Shown: positions 27,403-35,779 of the stretch, piece by piece
How the letters are laid out: the number at the start of each line of letters is the position of its first letter
Position numbering within the stretch: position 1 is the first letter of the stretch
NCBI GenBank assembly: GCA_023386315.1
Contig: JAEWJZ010000010.1
Location: 62,001-126,000 of the forward strand
DNA length: 64,000 bases
Direction: 5' to 3'
Source: Bacillota bacterium
Lineage (GTDB): Bacteria; Bacillota; Clostridia; Lachnospirales; Lachnospiraceae
Program-made: the position numbers and the translations under genes
Notes under the pieces: generated by a model
Seen by the model: only the letters and a program-made list of their open reading frames with translations
Database searches by the model: none
What the model was told of the DNA's origin: nothing

Positions 27403-27627
27403 ATGAAAAGAATTCATTATGAAACATCAGGCATACAGAATACAGAAATTAAAACCCAGCTAAAAAATGCGTTAGATAAAATAGATGGAGTAACCATGGT
27501 CAATATCGATGTGGCGAGAGGCTCCATTGAAGTGGGTTATAATCAATCAGCAGACGAAAATTCAATTAAGTCCTGTATTGAAACGGTTGGCTGTGAGATA
27601 ATGGGGCAGTCAGGCGAAACTTCTTAG
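27403..27627 (+). CDS. Small HMA-fold protein without the CxxC metal site
   Basis: The 74-residue protein fits a heavy-metal-associated ferredoxin-like fold: KTQLKNALDKIDGVTMVNID, GSIEVGY, then SIKSCIETVGCEI. The metal-binding CxxC between strand 1 and helix 1 is absent, so it probably does not deliver copper in the usual way. Start ATG at 27403 follows AAGGAG with seven bases. Co-transcribed with the cold-shock gene. Confidence 0.65.
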   Translation: MKRIHYETSGIQNTEIKTQLKNALDKIDGVTMVNIDVARGSIEVGYNQSADENSIKSCIETVGCEIMGQSGETS

Positions 27628-27660
27628 GCAGAACTTTCCCAGGTACTCCAAAGATTGTGT

Positions 27661-27712
27661 AAACCTCCAAATTGATATAAGATAGAATTATCAATTTGGA
27701 GGTGTTTTATTT
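27661..27712. terminator. Bidirectional terminator
   Basis: ACCTCCAAATTGATA (27663-27677) pairs perfectly with TATCAATTTGGAGGT (27689-27703), followed by GTTTTATTT on the plus strand. Confidence 0.85.
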
Positions 27713-27907
27713 ACTGTAATCAAAGTAGGCTATTTCCCAATCTTTATTAAGTTTCTTTTCCAGTTCTATATGAACATGAGCAGTGTTTTTACTGCCTATG
27801 ACTTTAATCGAGTAAAACGTCTGCCCGTAGCCTCCGGAATAATTAAGACTTCCATTAGGCATATAGCCATAACCTTCAATGTTTCCGACTATATCAGTGA
27901 CTTCCAT
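27707..27907 (-). pseudogene. Short Coa1-like C-terminal fragment
   Basis: A 66-residue frame with GYGYMPNGSLNYSGGYGQ and AHVHIELEKKLNKDWEI, resembling the C-terminal half of bacterial Coa1-like membrane proteins, which normally carry an N-terminal helix. No Shine-Dalgarno site is seen before ATG 27907, which lies 8 bases after the SnoaL gene stop. It is probably a 5'-truncated remnant, though a genuine small gene is possible. Confidence 0.4.
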
Positions 27908-27915
27908 AATTAATT

Positions 27916-28326
27916 TTACGAGGGCTTTATAATCTTTTCTTCAAACAAAGTATCAAACGTATTTACTGCCCCGCCATGCTCAACAATTTTTCCATCTACA
28001 ATTTTATCAATGTCAACGCCAGTAAAAGTCAGTTTTTTATTAGTAGGCTTCATTCCCAACCACTCCCCCTTATGCGTACCTTCCATAATGAACTCTGAAA
28101 TAACATAATCTCCATCACAATATTGGCGAATAATTTTCATAGTGTAGTCAGGATATGTTTTTTTAACATCAATTAGATGTTGTTTCATACCATTTACTCC
28201 TATGTGAACACTTTGTTCTCCCACTTTTACTTCACAATCATTGGATACAAATTTAAAAACTTCGTTAATCAGATTCTGTGAAACTACTTTCTCATAAAAA
28301 TATTTTACTATTTCTTTATTACACAC
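27916..28326 (-). CDS. SnoaL-like (NTF2 fold) protein
   Basis: The 136-residue protein has the SnoaL/ester-cyclase pattern: FVSNDCEVKVG, DVKKTYPDYTMKI, EGTHKGEWLGMKPTNKKL and DKIVDGKIVEHGGAVNTF. Substrate unknown. It starts with GTG at 28326 after GGAGG. Base composition is AT-rich like its neighbours in this accessory stretch. Confidence 0.8.
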   Translation of the reverse strand: MCNKEIVKYFYEKVVSQNLINEVFKFVSNDCEVKVGEQSVHIGVNGMKQHLIDVKKTYPDYTMKIIRQYCDGDYVISEFIMEGTHKGEWLGMKPTNKKLTFTGVDIDKIVDGKIVEHGGAVNTFDTLFEEKIIKPS

Positions 28327-28377
28327 TCCATTTCCTCCTCTAAATTCCGAAACGCTGACTAACCTTTCCAGGGAGAA

Positions 28378-28695
28378 TCACCCAGAGCTTTCTAGATATT
28401 TTATGTTTTTACCTGATTTTTTTGCATACTCTATTTCGGATTCTGTGCTTTTACCAATATATCCATCTTTATTAATTACAAAAATAGTATCTGCCATATC
28501 AATTTTTCTTTTATGCATATCATCAAGCAATTCCTTTGTTCCCTCTAACCAGACTTCATCCTCTTCACTGTGTTCAAAAAAACCAACAGATATCACGATG
28601 TACCCTTTTAAGGTAAGTTCCTTCTGTATTTTTATAAACTCATCTTTAAACTTTGTGCTTCCACAAAGAGTTACTACTTCATATTTTCCTACCAT
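28378..28695 (-). CDS. Nucleoside 2-deoxyribosyltransferase-like protein
   Basis: The 105-residue protein has VVTLCGSTKFKDEF, RKIDMADTIFVINKDGYIG and STESEIEYAKKSGK, the pattern of small Rossmann-like deoxyribosyltransferase-superfamily proteins. The catalytic glutamate may be in STESEIEYA. Actual activity is uncertain. GGGGAAAAT precedes the start. Confidence 0.65.
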   Translation of the reverse strand: MVGKYEVVTLCGSTKFKDEFIKIQKELTLKGYIVISVGFFEHSEEDEVWLEGTKELLDDMHKRKIDMADTIFVINKDGYIGKSTESEIEYAKKSGKNIKYLESSG

Positions 28696-28758
28696 ATTTT
28701 CCCCAAAGCCGATTTTTTCTTAACTATTATACTCTATTCTGATTTTCTAAAAGCATAA

Positions 28759-28854
28759 ATTTCCTATCCAGAGCAACGCCACGTGGAAATTACTGCAAAT
28801 GATCCTTCCTTTTGGCTTAAGGAACAGATACATTACTATCATAAATTGATCTAA
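28759..28854 (+). pseudogene. Possible 3' remnant of a lost gene
   Basis: An uninterrupted 31-codon frame with protein-like composition (EQRHVEITANDPSFWLKEQ, then IHYYHKLI and a stop) has no start codon or ribosome site and follows an in-frame stop. It is the only plus-strand coding-like stretch in this minus-strand region. Family not recognised. Confidence 0.3.
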
Positions 28855-28856
28855 AC

Positions 28857-29447
28857 TTAATTACGCCATTCAACAATATCAGCCATACTTTTTCTGGGTC
28901 TTGCAATAGGATTTTCATCTGCATACCCTACTGCCATTGCAGCAAAAAGCTCTCCTTCAACATTTAATGAATCGCACAATTCCTTATATGCAAAATATGT
29001 GTCGCAAATCCATAAGCTACCCAATCCAAGTTCGGCAGCTGTCAGCATCATGTTCTCAATAGCTGCACCGATCGATTGAGCATTACAGATTTCGTAGATA
29101 CGTTCTTCAGGTTTTAAAGAAGAATAAATATCTAATCCAAATGAATTGACAATAAAAATGATAACAGGTGCCTGATCCATAATTTTCAAGGTGTATTCTG
29201 CACCACTGAGATACTTCGCACTTTCCGGAAGAAGGGGGTGCTCTTTCTCTCTTATTAATCCTTTCTCCATAGCTGCGAGTATATCCTTCTTTGCATTGCC
29301 AGTTACTACAATAAATTTCCATGGCTGACGATTTTTAGATGATGGTGCAAGTATCCCTGACTGTAAAATTTTCTCTATCATGTGTCTGGGGATATCTAAT
29401 TCTTTATATTTCCGTATACTACGTCTGTTTGTTATGACTGATAACAT
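28857..29447 (-). CDS. Nitroreductase family protein
   Basis: FMN-dependent NAD(P)H oxidoreductase of 196 residues. It opens NRRSIRKYKELDIPRHMIEK, has GILAPSSKNRQPWKFIVVTG (FMN phosphate contacts), then SIGAAIENMMLTAAELGLGSLW, and ends RPRKSMADIVEW. Substrate could be nitroaromatics or quinones. Its ATG directly follows the GNAT stop (TAAATG), so translation is coupled. Confidence 0.92.
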   Translation of the reverse strand: MLSVITNRRSIRKYKELDIPRHMIEKILQSGILAPSSKNRQPWKFIVVTGNAKKDILAAMEKGLIREKEHPLLPESAKYLSGAEYTLKIMDQAPVIIFIVNSFGLDIYSSLKPEERIYEICNAQSIGAAIENMMLTAAELGLGSLWICDTYFAYKELCDSLNVEGELFAAMAVGYADENPIARPRKSMADIVEWRN

Positions 29448-29972
29448 TTATCGCTCCCATTTCAGATAAACCATATCAACCAGTTGTTTACCATCTTCAA
29501 ACATTGGGTGATCGTAGTTATCTACAAAAAAGTTTAATATTCGATGTGATTCTGTAAAGCCACATTTTTTATAAAAAGTTAGTGAAGAGGGAACATCTCC
29601 TGTCCCAACAAACATGGTGTTGCAATCAGTGAAAGAAGAAAACAGGAACTCTATCAGGCTTTTTCCATAGCCTTTTCGTTGACATTCGGGCAAAACAGCA
29701 ATGTTTTTAAGTTCATAAACACCATCACCTTCTTGTGTAATCACACATTCGGCTTTTACCCCATTATCATCCAAAACGAACATTTCACCACGCTCGAGAT
29801 ACTTATCTATCATATCTTCCTGCTCGTCAGCCAGCAATAGTAAGTCTAAATATTCCTTTTTATTGTCTGTAATTTTTCTTATATTTACTGAATTAATAAC
29901 TAAGTCTTCCAATTTTCCAGGATCATTATTTGCTTTTTTCATCTTTGATAATTCTGCATAATCACATGCCAT
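29448..29972 (-). CDS. GNAT acetyltransferase
   Basis: 174 residues. The acetyl-CoA site is in LKNIAVLPECQRKGYGKSLI (R/Q-x-x-G-x-G/A) with a following YKKCGFTESHR. N-terminal 30 residues are extra. GGAGG eight bases before ATG 29972 decides this start over the ATG at 29987, which overlaps the ribosome site. Two-gene unit with the nitroreductase. Confidence 0.88.
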   Translation of the reverse strand: MACDYAELSKMKKANNDPGKLEDLVINSVNIRKITDNKKEYLDLLLLADEQEDMIDKYLERGEMFVLDDNGVKAECVITQEGDGVYELKNIAVLPECQRKGYGKSLIEFLFSSFTDCNTMFVGTGDVPSSLTFYKKCGFTESHRILNFFVDNYDHPMFEDGKQLVDMVYLKWER

Positions 29973-30090
29973 TTTATTTTCCTCCATAAATTCTAATTTA
30001 TTGATATGTTTTTGCTTTGTCTGGCAACATCCAGCATTTGTTCAAAAAAACCATGGCAGAAGAAAAAAACTGTATCGTTCTCCAACAAAA

Positions 30091-30630
30091 TTACCGATCT
30101 AACTGAATGGTATAAATTTCTTCCACAGGAAATGTTACTTTTACTAATCCTATGGAAACAAACTCACCACTCATTTTTTCAAATTCATGCAATATTAAAT
30201 CACTCGCCCTATAAAAAACACAATCATCATCTTCACCAGTAAGAGCTAAGGTGCAATGCGGAACCCAATGATTCGGACAATACCACTCCCAACCTTTATC
30301 ATCAAAATCATTTAGATATTCATGTAATTCTCGCTGAAATTGATACATATTACTATTCATTACAGGCGATACAAAAATAGTCTTTGTATCATTAAACATC
30401 CCTACTGACCCAATATGTACAGGCATTTGCTTATGACTTTGAGCAAATGCTTTTAATTGTTTTATACATTTTTCTTCTTCCACATCATTAAAACAAGCTA
30501 ATGTCAGATGTGGTCTTGTATTCCATTCCAAAAACTTTGAGCTCAAATTTTCATCGGCTACTCGTTTTGCCAAATGATAGAGTTTCTGTTCCGTTTTTTT
30601 ATCGTAATATAATTCTATCGCATATTGCAT
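30091..30630 (-). CDS. 2H phosphoesterase / 2'-5' RNA ligase-like protein
   Basis: The 179-residue protein has the two HxT motifs of the 2H superfamily: RPHLTLACF near residue 42 and WVPHCTLALTG near 122. The family includes RNA 2'-5' ligases and cyclic phosphodiesterases; the substrate here is unknown. AGGTAAG precedes ATG 30630. Confidence 0.85.
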   Translation of the reverse strand: MQYAIELYYDKKTEQKLYHLAKRVADENLSSKFLEWNTRPHLTLACFNDVEEEKCIKQLKAFAQSHKQMPVHIGSVGMFNDTKTIFVSPVMNSNMYQFQRELHEYLNDFDDKGWEWYCPNHWVPHCTLALTGEDDDCVFYRASDLILHEFEKMSGEFVSIGLVKVTFPVEEIYTIQLDR

Positions 30631-30691
30631 ATCACTTACCTATATACATTTTCCTTTCTCTTTATTCATAATTCATATTTGTATAGATAAC

Positions 30692-31738
30692 TTATTTCTT
30701 TTGTAAACATGACACTTCATTATCAAACCATGTTACAATATCATTTCGTATTGACAGAACAGAATTATCCAGCGATATGGGAAGCCCGCGGCAACCGCCA
30801 TCACAATAACCGATTTCTCTTTTTCTGCCGCAGCCATACCCCTTTGCAATCAGTTCCTGCAAAACTGGGGAAAACGTTTTTATGGTGTCCGTGTATTCTT
30901 CCGTCTTAGTTGATTTCACATTAATATGATAGCCATTGTTGAGAGAAGCGTTAATACCCCATAAATCTTTCCGTTTATAACAATATTTTATATAGATATG
31001 AAACCCTTTTATTTCCACAATGCAGGTAAGTCCTTTATCCAGATAACGCTGATGCAGTTGCAAAATGAAATCCCTGACATCTGTGGATAAAGGCTTTATC
31101 GTATCCTGCACGATGGTAAGTACACTGGTTTCATCTTTTTTCAATATTCTGTAATCACAGCGTAAAAAAATATCCTGGTTGACAAGGGTGCCGTGGTCGT
31201 TTTCGGCAATTGCCATGACCTTCAGGCCTGTCAGCATGGTGGGGTTATCCGGATATGTTATTTTTATGGTTTTAATATCTGAAAAGCTTTGTTTTTTATC
31301 ATTCATGTCAATGCCGTCAATACAAATACCGCAATCTGCAAGAAACCGCAGACATTCAAGGTTTTTAGTAACAGACAGCTTGTCACATAATACAGTATTA
31401 CCACAAACGAGAGATTGGGAATTTTCAACAGGCATTCCATAGTAACCTATGTTCATTAGTATGACTCTTACATAGTGCAGGAAGGGATAATATACAGAAA
31501 GCGTGGTGCGGTTTTCATATTCGTGGGCAACTTTTTTGCTATTATCATAGTCGTTGCCTTTGGCGTATAAGTAATCGTAAAGCCGAACCAAAAATACCCT
31601 GAACGCCTGAATGCCTACATGAAAATTTTCAGCCATTAAAACATTTTTAAATGCAGGATTAATCGCATATACTTCGTTAGTTTCGGGCACCATAATTTCC
31701 TTCAAATAACTTGCCACATCCGGAAGTGTTTTTCTCAT
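30692..31738 (-). CDS. Hypothetical protein, 348 residues
   Basis: No family recognised. Soluble mixed alpha/beta protein with no signal peptide. Notable are a cysteine-rich C-terminal stretch (GYGCGRKREIGYCDGGCRG, residues about 300-318) that could bind metal, and an N-terminal helical part (FHVGIQAFRVFLVRLYDYL). GAGAGG supports ATG 31738. GC is a little higher than the flanking small genes. Confidence 0.6.
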   Translation of the reverse strand: MRKTLPDVASYLKEIMVPETNEVYAINPAFKNVLMAENFHVGIQAFRVFLVRLYDYLYAKGNDYDNSKKVAHEYENRTTLSVYYPFLHYVRVILMNIGYYGMPVENSQSLVCGNTVLCDKLSVTKNLECLRFLADCGICIDGIDMNDKKQSFSDIKTIKITYPDNPTMLTGLKVMAIAENDHGTLVNQDIFLRCDYRILKKDETSVLTIVQDTIKPLSTDVRDFILQLHQRYLDKGLTCIVEIKGFHIYIKYCYKRKDLWGINASLNNGYHINVKSTKTEEYTDTIKTFSPVLQELIAKGYGCGRKREIGYCDGGCRGLPISLDNSVLSIRNDIVTWFDNEVSCLQKK

Positions 31739-31770
31739 GTGTTTTACCTCTCGTTATTGCTTTTCTAATT

Positions 31771-32223
31771 TTATTTCAAATCTAATATCATACATTCACT
31801 TGAATTTTCAAAACCATGTTTTTTATATAATTCTCTTCCTAATTCAGTAGCATCTAAATTTATTTCCGTGACTCCTTTTTCTCTCGCCTCCTCTATTAAC
31901 ATACTTAACATTTGAAATGCAATTCCTTGTCTGCGGTATTGTCTGTCGGTATATACATTCATTAAATGTGCTCTCTTTCCCGTAGGATGTGAAAAAGTAG
32001 GCATTATCTCAATGTAACATATCGTTGCACATCCTACCACCTTTTCATCAATTGCTAATATAGTTGTTTGATTAGCATTTTTAAAATACTCTCTGCTAAA
32101 CTTAATTAACTCCTCAGGAAATATATAATCTTCTGCTAAGTTATTTACAGCTTTTAACATCTCCAATCTACTTTGCATAAGTAATTCTATATCATCGTTT
32201 GTCGCTTTTATATATGAAATCAT
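31771..32223 (-). CDS. GNAT acetyltransferase
   Basis: 150 residues. Acetyl-CoA loop MNVYTDRQYRRQGIAFQML and C-terminal LYKKHGFENSSECMIL are typical. A strong AGGAGGAG site precedes ATG. Substrate unknown; very AT-rich. Confidence 0.88.
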   Translation of the reverse strand: MISYIKATNDDIELLMQSRLEMLKAVNNLAEDYIFPEELIKFSREYFKNANQTTILAIDEKVVGCATICYIEIMPTFSHPTGKRAHLMNVYTDRQYRRQGIAFQMLSMLIEEAREKGVTEINLDATELGRELYKKHGFENSSECMILDLK

Positions 32224-32246
32224 ATACTCCTCCTCATATGTAACTT

Positions 32247-32948
32247 TTAAACAACTCTGACTACATTAAAGCCTAGTTTACCTGCTTCTTCGTCAAAGTT
32301 TTCTCCGTCTATATGAATACAATAAACTTGACTCCTATTTTCTTTAGGCACCAATTCACATAATTTTGTTAAAGATGTATGCACACTGCCCTTTGAATCA
32401 TCTATACATGCATCGTGATATACTAAATTCCCATTCTTTAAAAATTTAATGATATCGATATTAGTCTCACAGGTATCTCCACTATAAAAAATGCTATTTC
32501 CTATATCAAAATTTAAAATATACGAATAAGTGTTTAGTGTTTTAACATGTTTAGTTATTTTGGAATCTATATTTAAATTCAGTGATTCTATTCTCTTCTG
32601 ATTGGAGTTTAGTAATTTAAAACTTTCATTTTCTTTGAGGCCTAATAATTCTAAAAATAATCTTATTTTTTCTTTTTCATTAAAGTAAACTTTTGTTGTT
32701 ATTTTATATTTCCAATAACAATATCCTATGAATCCACCTAATGACCCTATATGATCTGAGTGCATATGAGTTATAAGTACATGAACTTCTTTAACTCCAT
32801 CCATTAAATTTAATTCTAAAATTTTCTTAAATACCGTTTCTCCACAGTCAATTAATAATAATGTTTCATTTTCTTTAATATATGCTGATGTATTGGATTC
32901 TATAGAATGATATCCAGAACCTCTGCCCAAAAAAAACAGCTTATTCAT
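32247..32948 (-). CDS. Metallo-beta-lactamase-fold hydrolase (RNase Z-like)
   Basis: The 233-residue protein has the zinc motif LITHMHSDHIGSLGG near residue 58, LLLIDCGE, later metal ligands in IFYSGDTCET and YCIHIDGEN. It belongs to the broad MBL family related to ribonuclease Z and arylsulfatases; sequence alone does not give the substrate. GAGGATTTATTT precedes ATG. Confidence 0.85.
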   Translation of the reverse strand: MNKLFFLGRGSGYHSIESNTSAYIKENETLLLIDCGETVFKKILELNLMDGVKEVHVLITHMHSDHIGSLGGFIGYCYWKYKITTKVYFNEKEKIRLFLELLGLKENESFKLLNSNQKRIESLNLNIDSKITKHVKTLNTYSYILNFDIGNSIFYSGDTCETNIDIIKFLKNGNLVYHDACIDDSKGSVHTSLTKLCELVPKENRSQVYCIHIDGENFDEEAGKLGFNVVRVV

Positions 32949-32969
32949 AAATAAATCCTCATTTGTTTT

Positions 32970-33395
32970 CTAAAATAGGGATACCTTATCTTTAATAGAA
33001 TTATAAGACTTTAACCGCTCAGCAAGTGTTCCTGTATGAAGTTCAAATAAATGATTGTCAAAATCATAGAAATACAAAGAGCGTCCTTCCCCTTCTATTC
33101 TGCTTCTTGGTTCCCGCATTTTTACGCCTAAGTTTTCAATACGCTTTTTATAATCATCATAATCACATTCATTTATTTGAAATGCTATATGATTATATGT
33201 ATTCTCTGACAATGGTTCTCCCTGCATAACCACAATCCATAAATTTCCAATAAGAAAAAATCTTTCCCTTGACAATGAAAATGTCTGATCTCCGCTGTCA
33301 TAGACTATCTCTGCAGAAAATATCTTTTCAAAAAATAAAGTAGCTCTTTCTATATCCTGCACTATAAATGTAAGGTGGCTGATACCATTAACCAT
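32970..33395 (-). CDS. fosX: FosX-type fosfomycin resistance hydrolase
   Basis: FosX is a Mn-dependent glyoxalase-fold enzyme that opens the fosfomycin epoxide with water. The 141-residue protein matches FosX along its length: GISHLTFIVQDIERAT (metal His), GDQTFSLSRERFFLIG, LWIVVMQGE, TYNHIAFQI (metal His), EGRSLYFYDFDNHLFELHTG (metal Glu). GGAGG eight bases before ATG 33395 sets the start; the extra 11 upstream residues are not used. Assignment is by recall of the Listeria FosX sequence. Confidence 0.88.
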   Translation of the reverse strand: MVNGISHLTFIVQDIERATLFFEKIFSAEIVYDSGDQTFSLSRERFFLIGNLWIVVMQGEPLSENTYNHIAFQINECDYDDYKKRIENLGVKMREPRSRIEGEGRSLYFYDFDNHLFELHTGTLAERLKSYNSIKDKVSLF

Positions 33396-33437
33396 TGCTA
33401 TTTCCTCCGCCAGATTCTTATTTAACAAGGTTCATTC

Positions 33438-33935
33438 TCACGGGTTTTCGTGAAAATATTTTTTAAGTGCATTTATATGCATTGGGTAAAAGCTCTCCGG
33501 GTCTTTGTAAAGAACTTCTTTAACTGTTTCAACCTGTTCCCAGTGAACGTCTGATGTTTCATTTGTATTAGTAAGTAAATTTCCTTCTGCCTGACATATG
33601 AATGTGTGAAGGATTATGGAATATCCCCCACTCAAATTCTGTGTCACGCAAAACGGCGACATACTTATAGTGCTATAACCATTAATTTCTGAAGATACAG
33701 TATTTTCCTCACCGTAAATCTTTATAATATTTAATCCGGTTTCTTCCCATACCTCTCTGCGTAAAGCAGTGAACATATTTTCATATTCTCGTACTTTTCC
33801 TGCAGGAATTTCAATCATTCCGTTTTCACTGCCGCCGTTTTCTTTATTTCGAGTCTGAATTAAAATATAGCGCTGTCCCTGTTCAACCTTGTAAATAATT
33901 GCACCAACTGCCGGTTTTGCAAAAATTTCTATCAT
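33438..33935 (-). CDS. Nudix hydrolase
   Basis: The 165-residue protein contains an intact Nudix box, G-x5-E-x7-REVWEETGL (residues about 46-68), preceded by EIPAGKV, as in ADP-ribose pyrophosphatases. Substrate is not defined. It ends 43 bases before the fosX start. The ribosome site is weak. Confidence 0.9.
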   Translation of the reverse strand: MIEIFAKPAVGAIIYKVEQGQRYILIQTRNKENGGSENGMIEIPAGKVREYENMFTALRREVWEETGLNIIKIYGEENTVSSEINGYSTISMSPFCVTQNLSGGYSIILHTFICQAEGNLLTNTNETSDVHWEQVETVKEVLYKDPESFYPMHINALKKYFHENP

Positions 33936-34080
33936 ATTATATGCTCGCTTTCATTTATATAGATAAATATCTTTTGATTTTACAGCTATCACATTTAAAT
34001 TGTCAATATCTTTGATTATTGTATTAACTTAGAATATTCTATGATATAATAAATCATTATTGAATAGAAAGGAGCTGGCT

Positions 34081-34248
34081 ATGAAACATTTTTTCAATCA
34101 GGAATGGAGTGTTCTTGAAAAAAATCTCATCGTATCAACAGCTTTATTATTAGGGATCATTATTGGTTTTGTATTTGCACCAATAAAAAAAGGAGTTTAT
34201 TGCGGCAACCATAATGGAAATACCCAGCTTTCTAAAATGCCTGATTAA
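34081..34248 (+). CDS. Small single-pass membrane protein, 55 residues
   Basis: MKHFFNQEWSVLEKNL is followed by one transmembrane helix (IVSTALLLGIIIGFVFAP) and a short polar tail. AAAGGAGC before ATG 34081 decides the start. A role is unknown; similar small proteins are common in Clostridia by recollection. The only plus-strand gene in the accessory stretch. Confidence 0.6.
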   Translation: MKHFFNQEWSVLEKNLIVSTALLLGIIIGFVFAPIKKGVYCGNHNGNTQLSKMPD

Positions 34249-34287
34249 CAGCCTGAAAAATTGACCGCTTCTGATATTATGAAGCGG

Positions 34288-34926
34288 TTAATTTATATTC
34301 TCTGACCGTTTTATTTCATACCAGATATCTTCGCCTATATCTTTCAGATCCTTAACATTTGTACTTATATATCCATTATAAACATATTTCGAAGATTTAT
34401 TATCTGTACGTTCCTTCCCTGTAACTCTATCGGTCACGGCCTGAGGAACTAAAAAGCTAACATTAAACGCAGATTCTGAGAAATCACACCTATAATCTCC
34501 AGTCACTGATAATAACTGCGAAAATACATAATATCGATATCCTCCATTATCAATCTTGCAGACCTTAGATAACGCCTTATTATTTAATTGATTTTTACTA
34601 TTGGATATATTGCCGTAAACATAGAGATCTTCATCAAACCAATGCAGTGTTTCATCATCGATTCCATCTATTTTAACTTTTGCAACTATATAAGGTATAT
34701 AACAATGGTTATCATCAGATTCTTCCTGATAGAGCTCGCAGGATGAGTATTGGAACATACGCCCATTATATTCCATATCATAAGGCAAACATTTCAAATT
34801 ATAAGTGATAATTTTATCTCCAACTTCAACCTCAACATCTTCCTTAGTATTAACGGTAGTCTTCATGCAACCGGTTGCACAAATAATTTCAAGGATCAAA
34901 ACCATTGTCAGAATATACTTTTTCAT
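34288..34926 (-). CDS. Hypothetical lipoprotein
   Basis: The 212-residue protein has a lipoprotein signal (MKKYILTMVLILEIICATGC, Cys20) and a soluble extracellular domain with no recognised family. AGGGGGAGA precedes ATG. Convergent with the small membrane protein gene. Confidence 0.7.
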   Translation of the reverse strand: MKKYILTMVLILEIICATGCMKTTVNTKEDVEVEVGDKIITYNLKCLPYDMEYNGRMFQYSSCELYQEESDDNHCYIPYIVAKVKIDGIDDETLHWFDEDLYVYGNISNSKNQLNNKALSKVCKIDNGGYRYYVFSQLLSVTGDYRCDFSESAFNVSFLVPQAVTDRVTGKERTDNKSSKYVYNGYISTNVKDLKDIGEDIWYEIKRSENIN

Positions 34927-35281
34927 TGTCTCCCCCTTTATTGACCTATATAATACATACCATACTCTTTATTGATATTCAAGAAAAGAGTTGCTTCAAC
35001 TATTTAATCAAATTTCAGGTTACTGTTTCAATCATATTCAATAGCTTACTTCTCTTTTTCATTTACTGTAATTACCATAATATTTTTACAGATTATACTC
35101 ATAATAATATTGTGTTCATCAAAAAACACATCATTATAGACGGAGGTGTCAAGTCATGGATGGCAATGCGGAAATAACAATAGGTTGTTAATGAAGTATT
35201 GTTGACTGCTTAAGCCTTAGTTAGAAAAATGTCCCCATATTAATCTTGGGGGCATTTTTCTTTATAACCCATGATAAACAT
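34927..35281. other. AT-rich intergenic stretch with a possible micro-ORF and a terminator
   Basis: Holds an 11-codon frame (35156-35191) with GGAGG nine bases upstream, reading MDGNAEITIGC, and the hairpin at 35226-35263. Otherwise nothing recognised. Confidence 0.4.
35226..35263. terminator. Bidirectional terminator
   Basis: AAAAATGTCCCC pairs with GGGGGCATTTTT, loop ATATTAATCTT; T run on both strands. Ends the GNAT gene at 35282 (minus). Confidence 0.75.
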
Positions 35282-35770
35282 CTATAAAACATAGTAATAA
35301 GGGCAAATATCCTCAAATTGACCATCTTTCATGCAAAATCCCCCCGGAATTGTTCCAAGTTGTTTAAAACCAAGCCGTTCATATAAATGCCTTGCATGCT
35401 TATTAGTTGAAACCACAGCATTAAATTGCATAATTCTGAATCCACATTGCTTGGCTTTGATAAGACAGTCTGTTACTAACTTTTCCCCAATATGTAGTCC
35501 TCTACTTTCAGAGCTTACCGCATAACTAGCATTACAAATATGACCACATCTTCCTACATTGTTCGGGTGAAGAATATATAGACCATATATCTTACCAATT
35601 TCACTATCTTCTGCCACAGAACAACATGTCTGTGATGCAAAAAAGGCGCAGCCAGTTTCAAAGGTCAATAAATCCTTCTGCGGAAAAGCATTCCCCTCCT
35701 CAACAACCTCATTCCATATGGGAATCATAAAATTAACATCATCAACTGTGTATTCTCTTATTTTAATCAT
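35282..35770 (-). CDS. GNAT acetyltransferase
   Basis: 162 residues. Opens MIKIREYTVDDVNFMIPIWN; acetyl-CoA loop YAVSSESRGLHIGEKLV; C-terminal HLYERLGFKQLGTIPGGF. It resembles the phosphinothricin/amino-acid N-acetyltransferase branch, but the substrate is unknown. ATG at 35770 or TTG at 35779 could start it; AAAGGA lies upstream of both. Confidence 0.87.
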   Translation of the reverse strand: MIKIREYTVDDVNFMIPIWNEVVEEGNAFPQKDLLTFETGCAFFASQTCCSVAEDSEIGKIYGLYILHPNNVGRCGHICNASYAVSSESRGLHIGEKLVTDCLIKAKQCGFRIMQFNAVVSTNKHARHLYERLGFKQLGTIPGGFCMKDGQFEDICPYYYVL

Positions 35771-35779
35771 TAACCGCAA

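Noticed and set aside
34905..35177. 90-residue plus-strand ORF
   Set aside because: No ribosome site; overlaps the lipoprotein start region and looks like chance AT-rich frame.
27707..35770. Integron-like cassette array
   Set aside because: Small genes in one direction suggested cassettes, but no integrase and no repeated attC-like palindromes are seen between genes.
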